A stretch of 64,000 bases of DNA from Aliarcobacter skirrowii CCUG 10374 (GCF_003544835.1 NZ_CP032099.1:868001-932000), one strand, 5' to 3'. Positions 9,331-20,765 are shown, counted from the stretch's first letter. Numbers and translations are program-made. The notes: generated by a model not told the origin, from the letters alone.

Positions 9331-10323
9331 ATGAAAAGAGCTATTTTAGGAGTAGTTACTGCTTCATTATTAGCGACATCTGCAATGGCTGCAGAGTATG
9401 TTATGAAAATTAGTCACGTTGTTAGTTCAAGTACACCAAAAGGTATAGCATCTGACTATTTAGAAAAAAGAATTGAAGAGTTAACAAATGGAAGAATTGA
9501 CGTTCAAGTTTTCCCTAACTCTCAACTTTATGGTGATGGTGAAGAGATGAAAGCATTAGTTATGAATAATGTTCAAGTAATTATGCCAAGTCTTTCAAAG
9601 TTTACAAGTATTGCACCACAAATGCAACTATTTGATTTACCATTTATTTTTAGGGATAAAGCACACCTTTATGCAGTTATGGATGGAGAAGTTGGTGCTA
9701 AGTTAAAATCATTTATTGATGCAAAAAAACAGATGCTTGCATTTGATTACTGGGATGCTGGATTTAAACACTTCTCAAGTAGCAAACAACCAATTGTTAA
9801 TCCAGAAGATGCAAAAGGTTTAAAATTTAGAATTCAAAGTTCAAAAGTTTTAGAAGCACAATTTAAAGCAGTTGGTGGAAATCCACAAATTTTACCATTC
9901 TCTGAGGTTTATTCAGCACTTCAACAAGGTGTTGTTGATGCAACAGAAAATCCACTATCAAACCTATATACAAAAAAATTCCATGAAGTTCAATCAAGTG
10001 TAACTTTAAGTAGTCACGGTTATTTAGGATATTTAGTTGTTATGAATCAACAATTCTTTAATAAATTACCAAAAGATTTACAAGAGCATGTAAAAACTGC
10101 TATGAAAGAAGCAACTGAGTTAGAAAGAAGAGAGACAGCTATAGAAGATGCAAAAATTATTGATGCATTAAGAAAATATGCTAAAGATTCTGGAAGACTT
10201 GAAATTTATGAGTTAAATGATGAGCAAGTTGCTAACTGGAGAAGAGTTATGTCAACTGTATATCCACAATTTTATAAAGTGATTGGGGAAGATCTAATCA
10301 AACAAACTATAGAAACAAAGTAG
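9331..10323 (+). CDS. dctP: TRAP transporter substrate-binding protein (DctP family)
   Basis: Periplasmic binding protein of a tripartite TRAP system for C4-dicarboxylates or similar organic acids. I place the start at ATG 9331, directly after TTAAGGAGAAACTC. The frame stays open upstream to 9256, but that extension is not preceded by a ribosome site and would bury the signal peptide. From 9331 the protein is 330 residues with signal MKRAILGVVTASLLATSAMA. The DctP core follows, including the conserved block around EVYSALQQGVVDATENP that holds the carboxylate-binding region. It is the first gene of a three-gene operon. Confidence 0.95.
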   Translation: MKRAILGVVTASLLATSAMAAEYVMKISHVVSSSTPKGIASDYLEKRIEELTNGRIDVQVFPNSQLYGDGEEMKALVMNNVQVIMPSLSKFTSIAPQMQLFDLPFIFRDKAHLYAVMDGEVGAKLKSFIDAKKQMLAFDYWDAGFKHFSSSKQPIVNPEDAKGLKFRIQSSKVLEAQFKAVGGNPQILPFSEVYSALQQGVVDATENPLSNLYTKKFHEVQSSVTLSSHGYLGYLVVMNQQFFNKLPKDLQEHVKTAMKEATELERRETAIEDAKIIDALRKYAKDSGRLEIYELNDEQVANWRRVMSTVYPQFYKVIGEDLIKQTIETK

Positions 10324-10335
10324 GTAGATTTTTAT

Positions 10336-10884
10336 ATGAAAAAATTCTTTGATGTTATTGATGTAGTTGTAGGCACAATAAATCAAACTATGGCAGTCTA
10401 CGGACTGCTATTAGGTGTGATTGTGGCTTTTATTAATGTAGTACTTAGATACGCCTTTGATATGAGCCTTCCTTGGGCAGGTGAGCTTACAAACTATCTA
10501 TTTATTTGGTCTGCTCTTTTTGGAGCAGCTTATGGATTTAAGCACGGAGCACATATCTCTATAACTCTTTTGATTGAGAGAATGCCTGCAATGCTTATGA
10601 AAGCATTTTTAATATTTGCAAATATTTTATCAATTTTATATTTAGGTTTATTATCTTATTTTGGATATGAATTAGTATTAATGCTTATGGATTTTGGTGA
10701 AATGAGTGTTGATTTAAATATTCCAATGTGGATTCCACATTTAGTTCTTCCAATAGCTTTTATTCTTGCTGCTTATAGAGTTGCTGAGAAATTGGTTGAG
10801 TTATTTAGAACAGATGCAAATAAGATTAAACTATTTAGTGAACATGAAGCTATTTTAGAAGAGATTAAAGGAGAAAAGAAATAA
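10336..10884 (+). CDS. dctQ: TRAP transporter small membrane subunit (DctQ)
   Basis: A 182-residue protein with four membrane helices, the standard DctQ size. The conserved RYAFDMSLPWAGELTNYLFIW segment lies at about residues 36-56. It works with DctM as the membrane part of the TRAP carrier. It lies 12 bases after dctP, and its TAA overlaps the dctM ATG by one base (TAATG), so translation is coupled. Confidence 0.93.
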   Translation: MKKFFDVIDVVVGTINQTMAVYGLLLGVIVAFINVVLRYAFDMSLPWAGELTNYLFIWSALFGAAYGFKHGAHISITLLIERMPAMLMKAFLIFANILSILYLGLLSYFGYELVLMLMDFGEMSVDLNIPMWIPHLVLPIAFILAAYRVAEKLVELFRTDANKIKLFSEHEAILEEIKGEKK

Positions 10885-12167
10885 TGGTTATAGCAACTCT
10901 TTTTATTTTACTATTTGGTTTAATGTTAGTTGGAGTTCCTGTTGCTGTTGCATTAGGAGCTAGTACATTAGCATCTACTTTCTTCTTTACAGATATGGAT
11001 TTAATGGGAATTACATCAAAAGTATTTGATGGATTAAATAAATATACTCTTATGGCAATTCCTATGTTTATTTTAGCTGGTTCACTACTTGCAAGAGGAA
11101 GTGCTGCTAGAAGAATTATTGATTTTGCTAAAAGTTTAGTTGGACATCTTCCAGGAGGACTTCCAATTGCTGCTATTTTGGCATCTGTTATTTTTGCTGC
11201 TATTAGTGGAAGCTCTCCAGCAACAGTTGCTGCTATTGGTTCTGTTATGTATGGAGCTATTAAACAAGCTGGTTATAATGAGCAATTTGCAATTGGTACT
11301 ATTACAACTTCTGGAACATTAGGAATTTTAATTCCACCTTCAGTTGTATTTATTGTTTACGGTGTTAGTGCTGATGAGTCAATTGGAAAACTGTTTATGG
11401 CTGGAGTTATTCCTGGTCTTATGATTGGTGGGATGATGATGCTAGCAACATATATTCTAGCGAGAAGAAGTGGATTTAAATCTGGTAAAATGGCAAGTTT
11501 TAAAGAGCAATTAATTGCTTTTAAAGATGCATTCTGGGCACTTTTAATTATTGTAGTTGTAATTGGTGGAATTTATGGAGGAATATTTACTCCTACTGAA
11601 GCTGGTGCTGTTAGTGTTATGTATGCATTTTTTGTATCTTATTTTATATATAAAGATTTAAAAATTAAAGATCTATATAAAATTTTATTAGATTCAGCAC
11701 AAACAACAGCAATGATTTTCTTTATTATTGCAAATGCTATGATTTTTGCACACTTCTTAACTGATGAGCAAATTCCACAACAAATTACTCAATGGATTTT
11801 AGAAGCAAATGTTACTCCTTTAATGTTCTTATTAATTGTAAATATTTTACTTTTAATAATGGGACAATTTATGGAGCCTAGTTCTGTTGTTATGATTACA
11901 GTTCCACTTTTACTTCCAATTGGTATTGCTCTTGGAGTTGATCCAATTCATCTTGGAGTTATTATGGTTGTAAATATGGAAATAGGAATGCTAACTCCTC
12001 CTGTTGGATTAAACCTATTTGTTGCAAGTGGAATTACTGGACTTAGTATGGGACAAGTTATTAAAGCTTCTTTACCTATGACTTTAGTTTTACTTTTTGG
12101 ATTAATGTTAATAACATATATTCCAGCAATATCTCTTTGGCTTCCAAACTTAATGTATGGATATTAA
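10884..12167 (+). CDS. dctM: TRAP transporter large permease subunit (DctM)
   Basis: The sodium-coupled transport subunit, 427 residues with about 12 hydrophobic segments. Family blocks include AIPMFILAGSLLARG near residues 57-71, ISGSSPATVAAIG near 109-121, and PPVGLNLFVASGI near the C-terminus. It closes the dctPQM operon and is followed at once by a bidirectional terminator. Confidence 0.95.
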   Translation: MVIATLFILLFGLMLVGVPVAVALGASTLASTFFFTDMDLMGITSKVFDGLNKYTLMAIPMFILAGSLLARGSAARRIIDFAKSLVGHLPGGLPIAAILASVIFAAISGSSPATVAAIGSVMYGAIKQAGYNEQFAIGTITTSGTLGILIPPSVVFIVYGVSADESIGKLFMAGVIPGLMIGGMMMLATYILARRSGFKSGKMASFKEQLIAFKDAFWALLIIVVVIGGIYGGIFTPTEAGAVSVMYAFFVSYFIYKDLKIKDLYKILLDSAQTTAMIFFIIANAMIFAHFLTDEQIPQQITQWILEANVTPLMFLLIVNILLLIMGQFMEPSSVVMITVPLLLPIGIALGVDPIHLGVIMVVNMEIGMLTPPVGLNLFVASGITGLSMGQVIKASLPMTLVLLFGLMLITYIPAISLWLPNLMYGY

Positions 12168-12171
12168 AATA

Positions 12172-12204
12172 TTTTAAAGTAAGAGTTTTTACTCTTACTT
12201 TTTA
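12172..12204. terminator. Bidirectional intrinsic terminator
   Basis: The stem GTAAGAGT (12179-12186) / ACTCTTAC (12191-12198) with loop TTTT is extended by AAA/TTT pairs and flanked by A- and T-rich tracts. It lies between the convergent dctM and histidine kinase genes and can serve both. Confidence 0.88.
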
Positions 12205-13680
12205 AATATTTTTAGCAATAGTTATATAAAATCTTGCACCTTTATATATATTTTCCACTCTTATTTCACCTTTTAAACTCTTCTCTACAATCATTTTAGA
12301 CATATAAAGACCAATTCCAGTTCCTTTGTTTTGATTTTTTGTAGAAAAGTATGCTTCAAATATTTTATTTAGAGGTTCAATATTAATACCTCCACCATTA
12401 TCTTCAATAGTTAAAGTAACACTTTTTTCATCTTCAAAAGCTTCTATTTTTATAGTAGGATTTTTTATATCTCTCTCTATTAATGCGTCTTTTGAATTTT
12501 TTAATATATTTAAAATTACCTGTTGATACTCATTTAAAAAACTATTTAATTTAATATTTTTATTAATATCTATTTTTATATCTATATTATTCATTTTTAA
12601 AACATTTGAATTAATTGATATTACATTGTTTAACAACTCATTTAGAAAAAACTCCTCTTTTTCTTTTGTTGTTGAAAAAAAGCCTCTAAAATCATCAATT
12701 GTATTAGACATATACTCTAAAACCATATTTGCTTCTTTTGATTTTTTTTGCATAGTCTCTTTATCTAAACTATTTTTGTCATATTTTAATTTTATAAGCA
12801 TTAAAATTGAAGATAGTTCTGAAAGAGGTTGCCTCCATTGATGAGCTATATTTGACATCATCTCTTCAAGAGATTTGTTTAGAAGTTTTAACTCTTTTTC
12901 ATTTTCAATAACTTTTTCTTTATATATTTTTAAAATATTATAAATCTTATTTGAAATTGTTATTGAAAATAAAATTGCAATCATAAGAAACATAATAAAT
13001 AGTAAAACATTTTGAAATATCTGTTTTTCTATCTTATTTTCTAACTCATTTCTCTGTTTTACTAGCTCTTTTTCAATATCATCAATATATACTCCAACAG
13101 CAATTATCCAGTTTAATTTCTCATAATATTTAAAGTAAGAGAGTTTATATTGTGCCTCATTTGAATCTGGTTTTTTATATGAATACTTTGTAAATGATTC
13201 TCCATATTTTTTTATATTCTCTAAAAACTCCTCACGAAACTTTTTACCATGTGTATCGATTTCATTTGTAGATATTAAATTTCCTGCTAAATCTGGTCTA
13301 TTTGGATTTACAAGCATTATTGCAAAATCATCACCACCATCAAAATTAACAACTTCATAAACAAATATATAGTTACTTTTATTTTTTTCAAAAGTTATGT
13401 TATTTAAAAAATTTGCATTAAATTTTTTAAGCTCATCTTTACTTAAATTTAATACTTTTTCATTGTGTTCTAAAATATCAATAACTATATTAATTTTATT
13501 TTTTAAAATATCTTTAACATCGTTATAATAAACATTTACATATTTTTGCATATCAAGTTCAAAATTATCTTGAGTATTTTTTACATAAAATGCTGAAATA
13601 GCAAAAACCAAAGCCGAAATTGTTGCAATAAAACTTAAAATTATTGTTTTTAATAGATTTTTCTCAATATTATTGTTCAA
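12202..13680 (-). CDS. Cache-domain sensor histidine kinase
   Basis: Membrane sensor kinase of 492 residues. Helix 1 is at about 11-32, an extracytoplasmic single-Cache-type domain at about 35-200 (with the NPNRPDLAGN ligand-region motif near 125-134), and helix 2 at about 222-243. A coiled linker leads to the phospho-acceptor His280 in IAHQWRQPL, then the N box LNILKNSKDAL and G boxes EDNGGG and GTGIGLYMS. It is divergent from a matching response regulator and convergent with dctPQM. By comparison with DctB/DctS systems it may sense the organic acid taken up by the TRAP carrier. That role is inferred from position. Confidence 0.9.
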   Translation of the reverse strand: MNNNIEKNLLKTIILSFIATISALVFAISAFYVKNTQDNFELDMQKYVNVYYNDVKDILKNKINIVIDILEHNEKVLNLSKDELKKFNANFLNNITFEKNKSNYIFVYEVVNFDGGDDFAIMLVNPNRPDLAGNLISTNEIDTHGKKFREEFLENIKKYGESFTKYSYKKPDSNEAQYKLSYFKYYEKLNWIIAVGVYIDDIEKELVKQRNELENKIEKQIFQNVLLFIMFLMIAILFSITISNKIYNILKIYKEKVIENEKELKLLNKSLEEMMSNIAHQWRQPLSELSSILMLIKLKYDKNSLDKETMQKKSKEANMVLEYMSNTIDDFRGFFSTTKEKEEFFLNELLNNVISINSNVLKMNNIDIKIDINKNIKLNSFLNEYQQVILNILKNSKDALIERDIKNPTIKIEAFEDEKSVTLTIEDNGGGINIEPLNKIFEAYFSTKNQNKGTGIGLYMSKMIVEKSLKGEIRVENIYKGARFYITIAKNI

Positions 13681-13731
13681 AAAAGTTCCTCATTTATGAA
13701 TGCTTTGTTATAATAGCATATCTTTACTAAT

Positions 13732-14436
13732 ATGGATTTTGAAAATATGAATAGCAATTTAAATAGACTAAGCTCGTATAATGTTTTGTATGTTGAAGAT
13801 GATTTAGGTATTCAAAACAATATTAAAGAGATATTAAAACACTATTTTAAAGAAGTTTTTACTTCAGATAATACAAAAGATGCTTATGAGATATATCTTG
13901 AAAAAAAACCAGATTTAATAATTACAGATATTAGAATGCAGAGTGAAACAGGAATAGATTTTATAAAAAAAATTAGAGAAAATGATACAAAAACGAGAGT
14001 TATAATAACATCTGCATACACAAATATTAACTACTTATTAAAGGCAACTGAGCTATTTTTAGTAAAATATATTGTAAAACCAATTACAATAGATAAACTA
14101 GAAGAGGCTTTAGAGCTATTTTTAAACTCTTATAAAAATGAGAGTTTATACTATTTAAATAAAAATTGGATTTTTAATAGTAGTAAATCAACAATTTCAA
14201 ATGAGAATGAAGAGTTTATACTAACAAAAAAAGAGTCAAATTTTTTAAAGTTTTTGTTATCTCAAAATAGGGTAATTAGTTATGAAGAGTTACATGATAA
14301 TATTTGTGATGAAGACTCTATTATGTCACAAAATGCAATGAGACTTTTTATAAAAAATTTACGAAAAAAACTCCCATCTGATTTTCTAAAAAATATTCAA
14401 GGAGTTGGATACTATTATGAGATTAAAAATATATAA
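13732..14436 (+). CDS. Response regulator with OmpR-type winged-helix output
   Basis: A 234-residue regulator. The receiver spans about residues 15-125 with acidic pocket EDD (22-24), phospho-acceptor Asp66 in LIITDIRM and Lys near 116 in VKPITI. The C-terminal winged helix (about 150-230) carries LTKKESNFLKFLL and ends in GVGYYYEI, typical of OmpR/PhoB. The start is either ATG 13732 or ATG 13747. The latter has GGATTTTGA upstream and matches the usual receiver start better, and the longer form is kept for completeness. It is divergent from its likely partner kinase and overlaps the AEC gene tail-to-tail by 14 bases. Confidence 0.9.
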   Translation: MDFENMNSNLNRLSSYNVLYVEDDLGIQNNIKEILKHYFKEVFTSDNTKDAYEIYLEKKPDLIITDIRMQSETGIDFIKKIRENDTKTRVIITSAYTNINYLLKATELFLVKYIVKPITIDKLEEALELFLNSYKNESLYYLNKNWIFNSSKSTISNENEEFILTKKESNFLKFLLSQNRVISYEELHDNICDEDSIMSQNAMRLFIKNLRKKLPSDFLKNIQGVGYYYEIKNI

Positions 14437-15340
14437 AATAGTTTACAAAAATAGCTAAAAACAGAACAGATAGTAGTGTTTGTACAGTTATTATTGAGGT
14501 CATTAAAGGCAAATTTCCATTTAATTGCCTAGTAAGAATAAAAGAGCTTGGAGCTGTTGGCATAATTGCAAAAAGAACTAAAATAGAGATCATACTATTA
14601 TCAAGTTCAAAAAGTTTTGCAAATAAATATATAGTTATAGGAAGAATCAAAAATTTAGCAATTGTACTAATAGTTAAATCTTTTTTTGAACTTTTTATCT
14701 CTTTTAAAACTAGAGTATAACCAATTGATAATAGTCCCAATGGAAGTGCAGCATTGCTTAAAATTTGAAGTAATTTTTCTATACTTATTGGTATATTTAT
14801 ATTTGAAAAATTTATCAAAGAACCCATAAGACAAGCTATAATTAATGGATTTCTTAAAATAGAGTTTAAAAGATATAAAAAATTAATTTTACTATTTTGT
14901 GAATATAAAGCAAAAATAGTTATACAAAATATATTTAAAATAGGAATAGCAAAAGTTATAATAACAGCAGCCATAGCTAATCCACTATCACCAAAAATAG
15001 AGGCACTTAAAGCTAAAAAAACATATGTATTAAATCTAATTCCACCTTGAACAATTGATGTAAAAGAGCTATTTTGAGTAGGATTTATTTTATTAAATAT
15101 CATTAATAAAATCATTGTTAAAAATATTGCAAGAATAGATACAAAAATAAGATTTATATCATTTGAATCAAGTTTTGCTTTTGATAGGGTAATTATCAAA
15201 AGAGCTGGCATCAAAACATAATATGTTAATTTATCAGCCATTGGCCAAAACTCATTTGATGGAAAACTTATCTTTTTAAATAGGTAACCAATTACTATTA
15301 AAGAGAATATTGGTATTAAACTTGAAAATATCTGTTCCAT
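14423..15340 (-). CDS. AEC-family (auxin efflux carrier-like) transporter
   Basis: A 305-residue carrier with about ten hydrophobic segments, the length and hydropathy of the AEC family. Bacterial members move malate, malonate or other organic acids, and the start MEQIFSSLIPIFSLIVIGYL fits. It ends inside the last codons of the response regulator gene, overlapping tail-to-tail. It lies directly downstream of pgi with no gap, so it probably shares the minus-strand transcript of the sugar operon. Confidence 0.88.
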   Translation of the reverse strand: MEQIFSSLIPIFSLIVIGYLFKKISFPSNEFWPMADKLTYYVLMPALLIITLSKAKLDSNDINLIFVSILAIFLTMILLMIFNKINPTQNSSFTSIVQGGIRFNTYVFLALSASIFGDSGLAMAAVIITFAIPILNIFCITIFALYSQNSKINFLYLLNSILRNPLIIACLMGSLINFSNINIPISIEKLLQILSNAALPLGLLSIGYTLVLKEIKSSKKDLTISTIAKFLILPITIYLFAKLFELDNSMISILVLFAIMPTAPSSFILTRQLNGNLPLMTSIITVQTLLSVLFLAIFVNYFIYF

Positions 15341-16573
15341 CTATTTTTTACTTTTTAACATCTCTTTTAAAATAATCTTACCACCTTCAACTCCTGGTTG
15401 GTCATAAGTATCTATTCTTAAAAATTTTCCTACAAGTGAAGTTAAAAGTTCATAGTAAAATAGTAGTTTTCCTATTTCAAACTCACTTATCTCTTCAATC
15501 TCAATTAAATCAATAGGAATATCTTTTTGATACTCTTTAACAGAAGCAATTGTTGCATCAGCTTGAAGATTTATTAGCTCTTTAAAATCAATATTATTTA
15601 TATAATCTAACTCTTCAAGAGCTTTTAAATTTGTAGGAGAAATTTTTGTATCATCTTTAAAATCTTTTATTTTGATAAATGTTACAGTTTTATCTCTTTT
15701 TCCCTCAACAATAAGCTGTAAAAATGAGTGTTGATCAACAGGTCCTAAAAGACCAATTGGTGTTAATCCTTGATTTGTATTGTTTGCATCAATTTTTCCA
15801 AGGCTCTCTCCCCAAAGTTGAATATACCACTTATTAAAACCTTCAAGAAGTTGCGAGTATGAAAAAACTGCATTTATATTATATACATCTTTATACTCAT
15901 AATATGTTCTTGCTTTTTTTATTAGGTGATTATAAAGTTCATTTTGTTCAAAAAAAGATGTAGATATTTTTTTTGCTCCATTTAAAATCTCATCAATATC
16001 AAAACCAGCTAAATATAAAGGCACTAAACCAACATTTGATAAAACAGAGAATCTTCCACCAACATTTTTTGGAATTTCAAAAGTTTCAAGACTGTTGTGT
16101 TGTGCAAAACTATTTAACTTGCTATCATTTTCAGTAATTACTAATAGATTTGATTTATCCATTTTAACAAGTGAACTTAAATATTTAAAAATTGATACTG
16201 TTTCAATTGTAGTTCCAGATTTTGAGATAACAATAAAAAGTGTATCATTTAAATCAAATTCACAAATAGTTCCATTAAGATTAACAGGATCAGTACTTTC
16301 AAAAAAATAGATATCTTTTTTTAAAGTTTGGTTTTTTTGTTTATTATATTTTAAGAAGTTATATATTGCATATGTTCCTAATGTACTTCCACCAATTCCA
16401 ATTATTGCAATATTTTTTTGTTTAAAGTTAAGATTATTTAGTCTTGATTTTAAACTTGAAGTATCTGTATAAGGTAAAGAGTAGTAACCAATTGTCTCTC
16501 TCTCTTTTTTTATCTCTGCAAAGATATCTTCATCGCTTAGTGAAACTTTTGGATAATAGAGGCTATTTTTCAT
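15341..16573 (-). CDS. pgi: Glucose-6-phosphate isomerase
   Basis: Interconverts glucose-6-phosphate and fructose-6-phosphate. I choose ATG 16573-16571 (MKNSLYYPKVSL, 410 residues). The frame extends upstream to 16612, but those codons lie inside galU and lack a ribosome site. Phosphate-site motif IGIGGSTLGTYAIYNF and the signature GGRFSVLSNVGLVPL are clear, and the catalytic C-terminal QPGVEGGK is present. It is shorter than the roughly 550-residue enterobacterial enzyme but normal for this phylum. The start overlaps the galU stop by 11 bases. Confidence 0.93.
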   Translation of the reverse strand: MKNSLYYPKVSLSDEDIFAEIKKERETIGYYSLPYTDTSSLKSRLNNLNFKQKNIAIIGIGGSTLGTYAIYNFLKYNKQKNQTLKKDIYFFESTDPVNLNGTICEFDLNDTLFIVISKSGTTIETVSIFKYLSSLVKMDKSNLLVITENDSKLNSFAQHNSLETFEIPKNVGGRFSVLSNVGLVPLYLAGFDIDEILNGAKKISTSFFEQNELYNHLIKKARTYYEYKDVYNINAVFSYSQLLEGFNKWYIQLWGESLGKIDANNTNQGLTPIGLLGPVDQHSFLQLIVEGKRDKTVTFIKIKDFKDDTKISPTNLKALEELDYINNIDFKELINLQADATIASVKEYQKDIPIDLIEIEEISEFEIGKLLFYYELLTSLVGKFLRIDTYDQPGVEGGKIILKEMLKSKK

Positions 16574-17432
16574 CTTTTTTACTCTTTTTATCTTCTTTAT
16601 TAGATTTATCATAAAAATAGTTTGTAGCTTTTACAAATCCATCAATACTTCCACAATCAAATCTTTGACCTTTAAATTTATATGCTAAAACCATCCCTTT
16701 TTTAGCTTGAGTTAAAAGTGCATCAGTAATTTGAATCTCTCCACCTTTACCTGGTTTTGTCTCTTTTATGATATCGAAAATATCTGGAGTTAGAATATAT
16801 CTTCCTATTATTGCTAAATTTGAAGGTGCAACTTCAGGTTCAGGCTTTTCAACCATATCTTTAACCATAAAAATTCCAGATTCTATCTCATTTCCAGCAA
16901 TTACTCCATATTTATTTGTATCCTCTTTTGGAATCTCTTCAATTGCAACAATTGAGCATGTATATTTTTTATATAGTTCAACCATTTGTGATAATACTCC
17001 ATTGTCTGATGAATCACATAAGTCATCAGCTAATAAAACAGCAAAAGGTTGATTTCCAATTAGGTTCTCACCAGATAAAATAGCATGACCTAATCCCTTC
17101 ATCTCTATTTGTCTTGTGTAAGAAAAAGTACATTTTGTAATTACATCTCTAATCTCTGTTAAATAGTGCTCTTTGCTAGTTCCTTTTATTTGATGCTCAA
17201 GTTCATATGAAATATCAAAGTGATCTTCAATAGCTCTTTTCCCACGGCCTGTAACTATTGCCATATTCTCAATTCCAGCTGCAAGTGCCTCTTCAACTCC
17301 ATATTGAATTAATGGTTTAGTTAAAATTGGTAACATCTCTTTTGGCGTTGCTTTAGTTGCTGGTAAAAATCTTGTACCATAACCAGCTGCTGGGAATAGA
17401 CATTTTTTTATTGGATTATTATTAGTGTTCAT
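16563..17432 (-). CDS. galU: UTP-glucose-1-phosphate uridylyltransferase
   Basis: Makes UDP-glucose for surface polysaccharide. The 289-residue protein begins with the nucleotide-binding motif FPAAGYGTRFLPATKATPKE (about residues 13-32) and carries VEKP and GKGGEIQITDAL blocks typical of GalU. The last residues are Lys/Asp-rich. The gene overlaps pgi downstream and lies two bases after the phosphomannomutase stop, forming a tight three-gene sugar-phosphate operon. Confidence 0.95.
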   Translation of the reverse strand: MNTNNNPIKKCLFPAAGYGTRFLPATKATPKEMLPILTKPLIQYGVEEALAAGIENMAIVTGRGKRAIEDHFDISYELEHQIKGTSKEHYLTEIRDVITKCTFSYTRQIEMKGLGHAILSGENLIGNQPFAVLLADDLCDSSDNGVLSQMVELYKKYTCSIVAIEEIPKEDTNKYGVIAGNEIESGIFMVKDMVEKPEPEVAPSNLAIIGRYILTPDIFDIIKETKPGKGGEIQITDALLTQAKKGMVLAYKFKGQRFDCGSIDGFVKATNYFYDKSNKEDKKSKKDEK

Positions 17433-17434
17433 AT

Positions 17435-18811
17435 TTAGTTTCCTTTTATTTGATTAAATAGTTTTATTAATGCATCTTCATATACTTTTGCATTCTCTTT
17501 TATATTGGCTTCAAATCTTGTTACTAATTTTGGAGTTGTGTTACTAGCTCTAACTAATCCCCAACCTTTTTCAAAAATAACTCTTACACCATCAACAGTT
17601 ATAATATCTTTTATTTTTGGAAAATCTGAAGGTGGATTTTGTAAAGCTTTTTTTAAATCTTCAATGATTTTAAACTTTGTATCTTCAGTTACCGTTATAT
17701 TTACTTCAGGAGTTGAGTAAACTTTTGGTAATGCTTCAAACTCTAAATCAAAATCAAAACCAGCATCTATCAACTCTAAAGCTCTAAAAGTTGCATAAAT
17801 TGCATCATCGTATCCAAAATATCTATCATTGAAGAATAGATGCCCTGATACTTCAGCCGCAAAAGATGCATTTGTCTCTTTTATTTTAACTTTTAGGTTT
17901 GAGTGACCTGTTTTATACATAATAGCTTTACCATAAGAGTTGATAGTATCATACATAACTTGTGAACATTTTACTTCACCAATAACCGTTGGATTATTAA
18001 TATGTTTAGAGAAAAATATTGCTAATATATCTCCTTTAAAGTTATATTTAGATGATAATAGAGCAATTCTATCTGCATCTCCATCATAAGCAAATCCAAA
18101 ATTAAATTTACCAGTTTCTAGCTCTTTTTTAATATCTTCAAGTGTGTGCTCATCACTTGGATCTGGATGATGATTTGGAAAATTTCCATCGGGTTCTTCA
18201 AATAAGATTTTATACTTGATATTTAATCTATCTAAAATCTCTCTTAATACAACACCAGCAACACCATTTCCACAATCAAAAACAAACTTTTTATTATTAA
18301 GTTTCAAATGAGAGAAGTGATTTACTATATAATCAATATATCTATTTTTACAATCTATTTTAATAGTAACTTCATTATTAGGAATAATTGACTTATCTTT
18401 TAAAATATCTTCTCCTAAAGCATAAATATCATCACCAAAAAATGGCTCTTTATTTAAAGTAATTTTAAAACCATTGTATTCAGGAGGATTATGTGAACCC
18501 GTAATCATAATAGATCCATCACAACTATACCCATCAATTTTATTAAAATTAGCAAAGTAGTTTGCAGGAGTTGGAACTAATCCCATATCTAAAACTTTTA
18601 ATCCAGCTTTATTAATACCTGAGCTTAGCCAATTTTTTAAAATTGGTGAGTGAAGTCTTGCATCATAACCAACAGCAATATAAACTGCAGTTGGAACTCT
18701 TTTTATTAAAGCTTTTGCTAAATAAAATCCAATTTTTTTTACAATATCTTCATTTAACTCTTTTTCAAATATTCCTCTAATATCATACTCTCTAAATATA
18801 GACTTACTCAT
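17435..18811 (-). CDS. Phosphomannomutase/phosphoglucomutase
   Basis: Alpha-D-phosphohexomutase of the ManB/AlgC type that interconverts hexose 6- and 1-phosphates. I place the start at ATG 18811-18809 (MSKSIFREYDIRGIF), 458 residues. The frame is open to 18889, but the added 26 residues are not family-like. The phosphoserine loop GSHNPPEYNGFKI, the metal loop DGDADR and the sugar loop EVSGH are all present, and the phosphate-binding RASNTTP block is near the end. It is the first gene of the operon with galU and pgi and provides the glucose-1-phosphate that GalU uses. Confidence 0.93.
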   Translation of the reverse strand: MSKSIFREYDIRGIFEKELNEDIVKKIGFYLAKALIKRVPTAVYIAVGYDARLHSPILKNWLSSGINKAGLKVLDMGLVPTPANYFANFNKIDGYSCDGSIMITGSHNPPEYNGFKITLNKEPFFGDDIYALGEDILKDKSIIPNNEVTIKIDCKNRYIDYIVNHFSHLKLNNKKFVFDCGNGVAGVVLREILDRLNIKYKILFEEPDGNFPNHHPDPSDEHTLEDIKKELETGKFNFGFAYDGDADRIALLSSKYNFKGDILAIFFSKHINNPTVIGEVKCSQVMYDTINSYGKAIMYKTGHSNLKVKIKETNASFAAEVSGHLFFNDRYFGYDDAIYATFRALELIDAGFDFDLEFEALPKVYSTPEVNITVTEDTKFKIIEDLKKALQNPPSDFPKIKDIITVDGVRVIFEKGWGLVRASNTTPKLVTRFEANIKENAKVYEDALIKLFNQIKGN

Positions 18812-18965
18812 TATGTATATACGGCTCCCCATTATTAATTTATATAAAGTTAAGATTGTATCAAAAATAGCATTAATTAAAATTAACAAACATAGTTGAA
18901 AAATAGTAGATTTTGGTGATTTTACACAATTTCCAAAATTTAAGCCAAAGTTAAGCGCAAACCTC

Positions 18966-18994
18966 TTGACAAAGTAAGATTTTCCTATTATAAT
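18966..18994 (+). promoter_or_regulatory. Sigma-70 promoter of the rRNA operon
   Basis: Consensus TTGACA (18966-18971) and consensus TATAAT (18989-18994) are separated by exactly 17 bases. This is the strongest promoter match in the window. The stretch 18812-19247 otherwise holds only the leader RNA and one arm of the 16S processing stem, with no gene. Confidence 0.93.
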
Positions 18995-19067
18995 TCCCGT
19001 CCAATTTGACCAGTACGGTTTAAAATTAAGATCTTTAAAATTATGATTAGACGGTTTAAGAAGATGT

Positions 19068-19108
19068 AATCTTTATAAACTGAATATGAGAAATGTTAAA
19101 AAAATATT
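19068..19108 (+). other. 16S rRNA processing stem, 5' arm
   Basis: This leader stretch (starting AATCTTTATAAAC, ending TTAAAAAAATATT) is nearly the reverse complement of 20816-20853 after 16S. The two arms can pair over about 38 bases with few mismatches, enclosing the whole 16S. This is the expected RNase III processing stem. Confidence 0.85.
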
Positions 19109-19247
19109 ATGAAGAAACAAGTATAAGTAAAATTATAACTTGTCTATAACTTGAGTGATAATTTTGTAATTAAGTAATTAAAAACAAAAAAGTCAGATTC
19201 AAATAAACTATAACAAATATATATTTATGAAAATAGATATAAAAAAA

Positions 19248-20765
<1,518 letters not shown>

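Noticed and set aside
16574-16612. Longer Pgi start inside galU
   Set aside because: No ribosome site and the added residues are not family-like.
18812-18889. Longer phosphomannomutase start
   Set aside because: The 26 extra residues are hydrophobic and unlike the family, whose start is MSKSIFREYDIRG.
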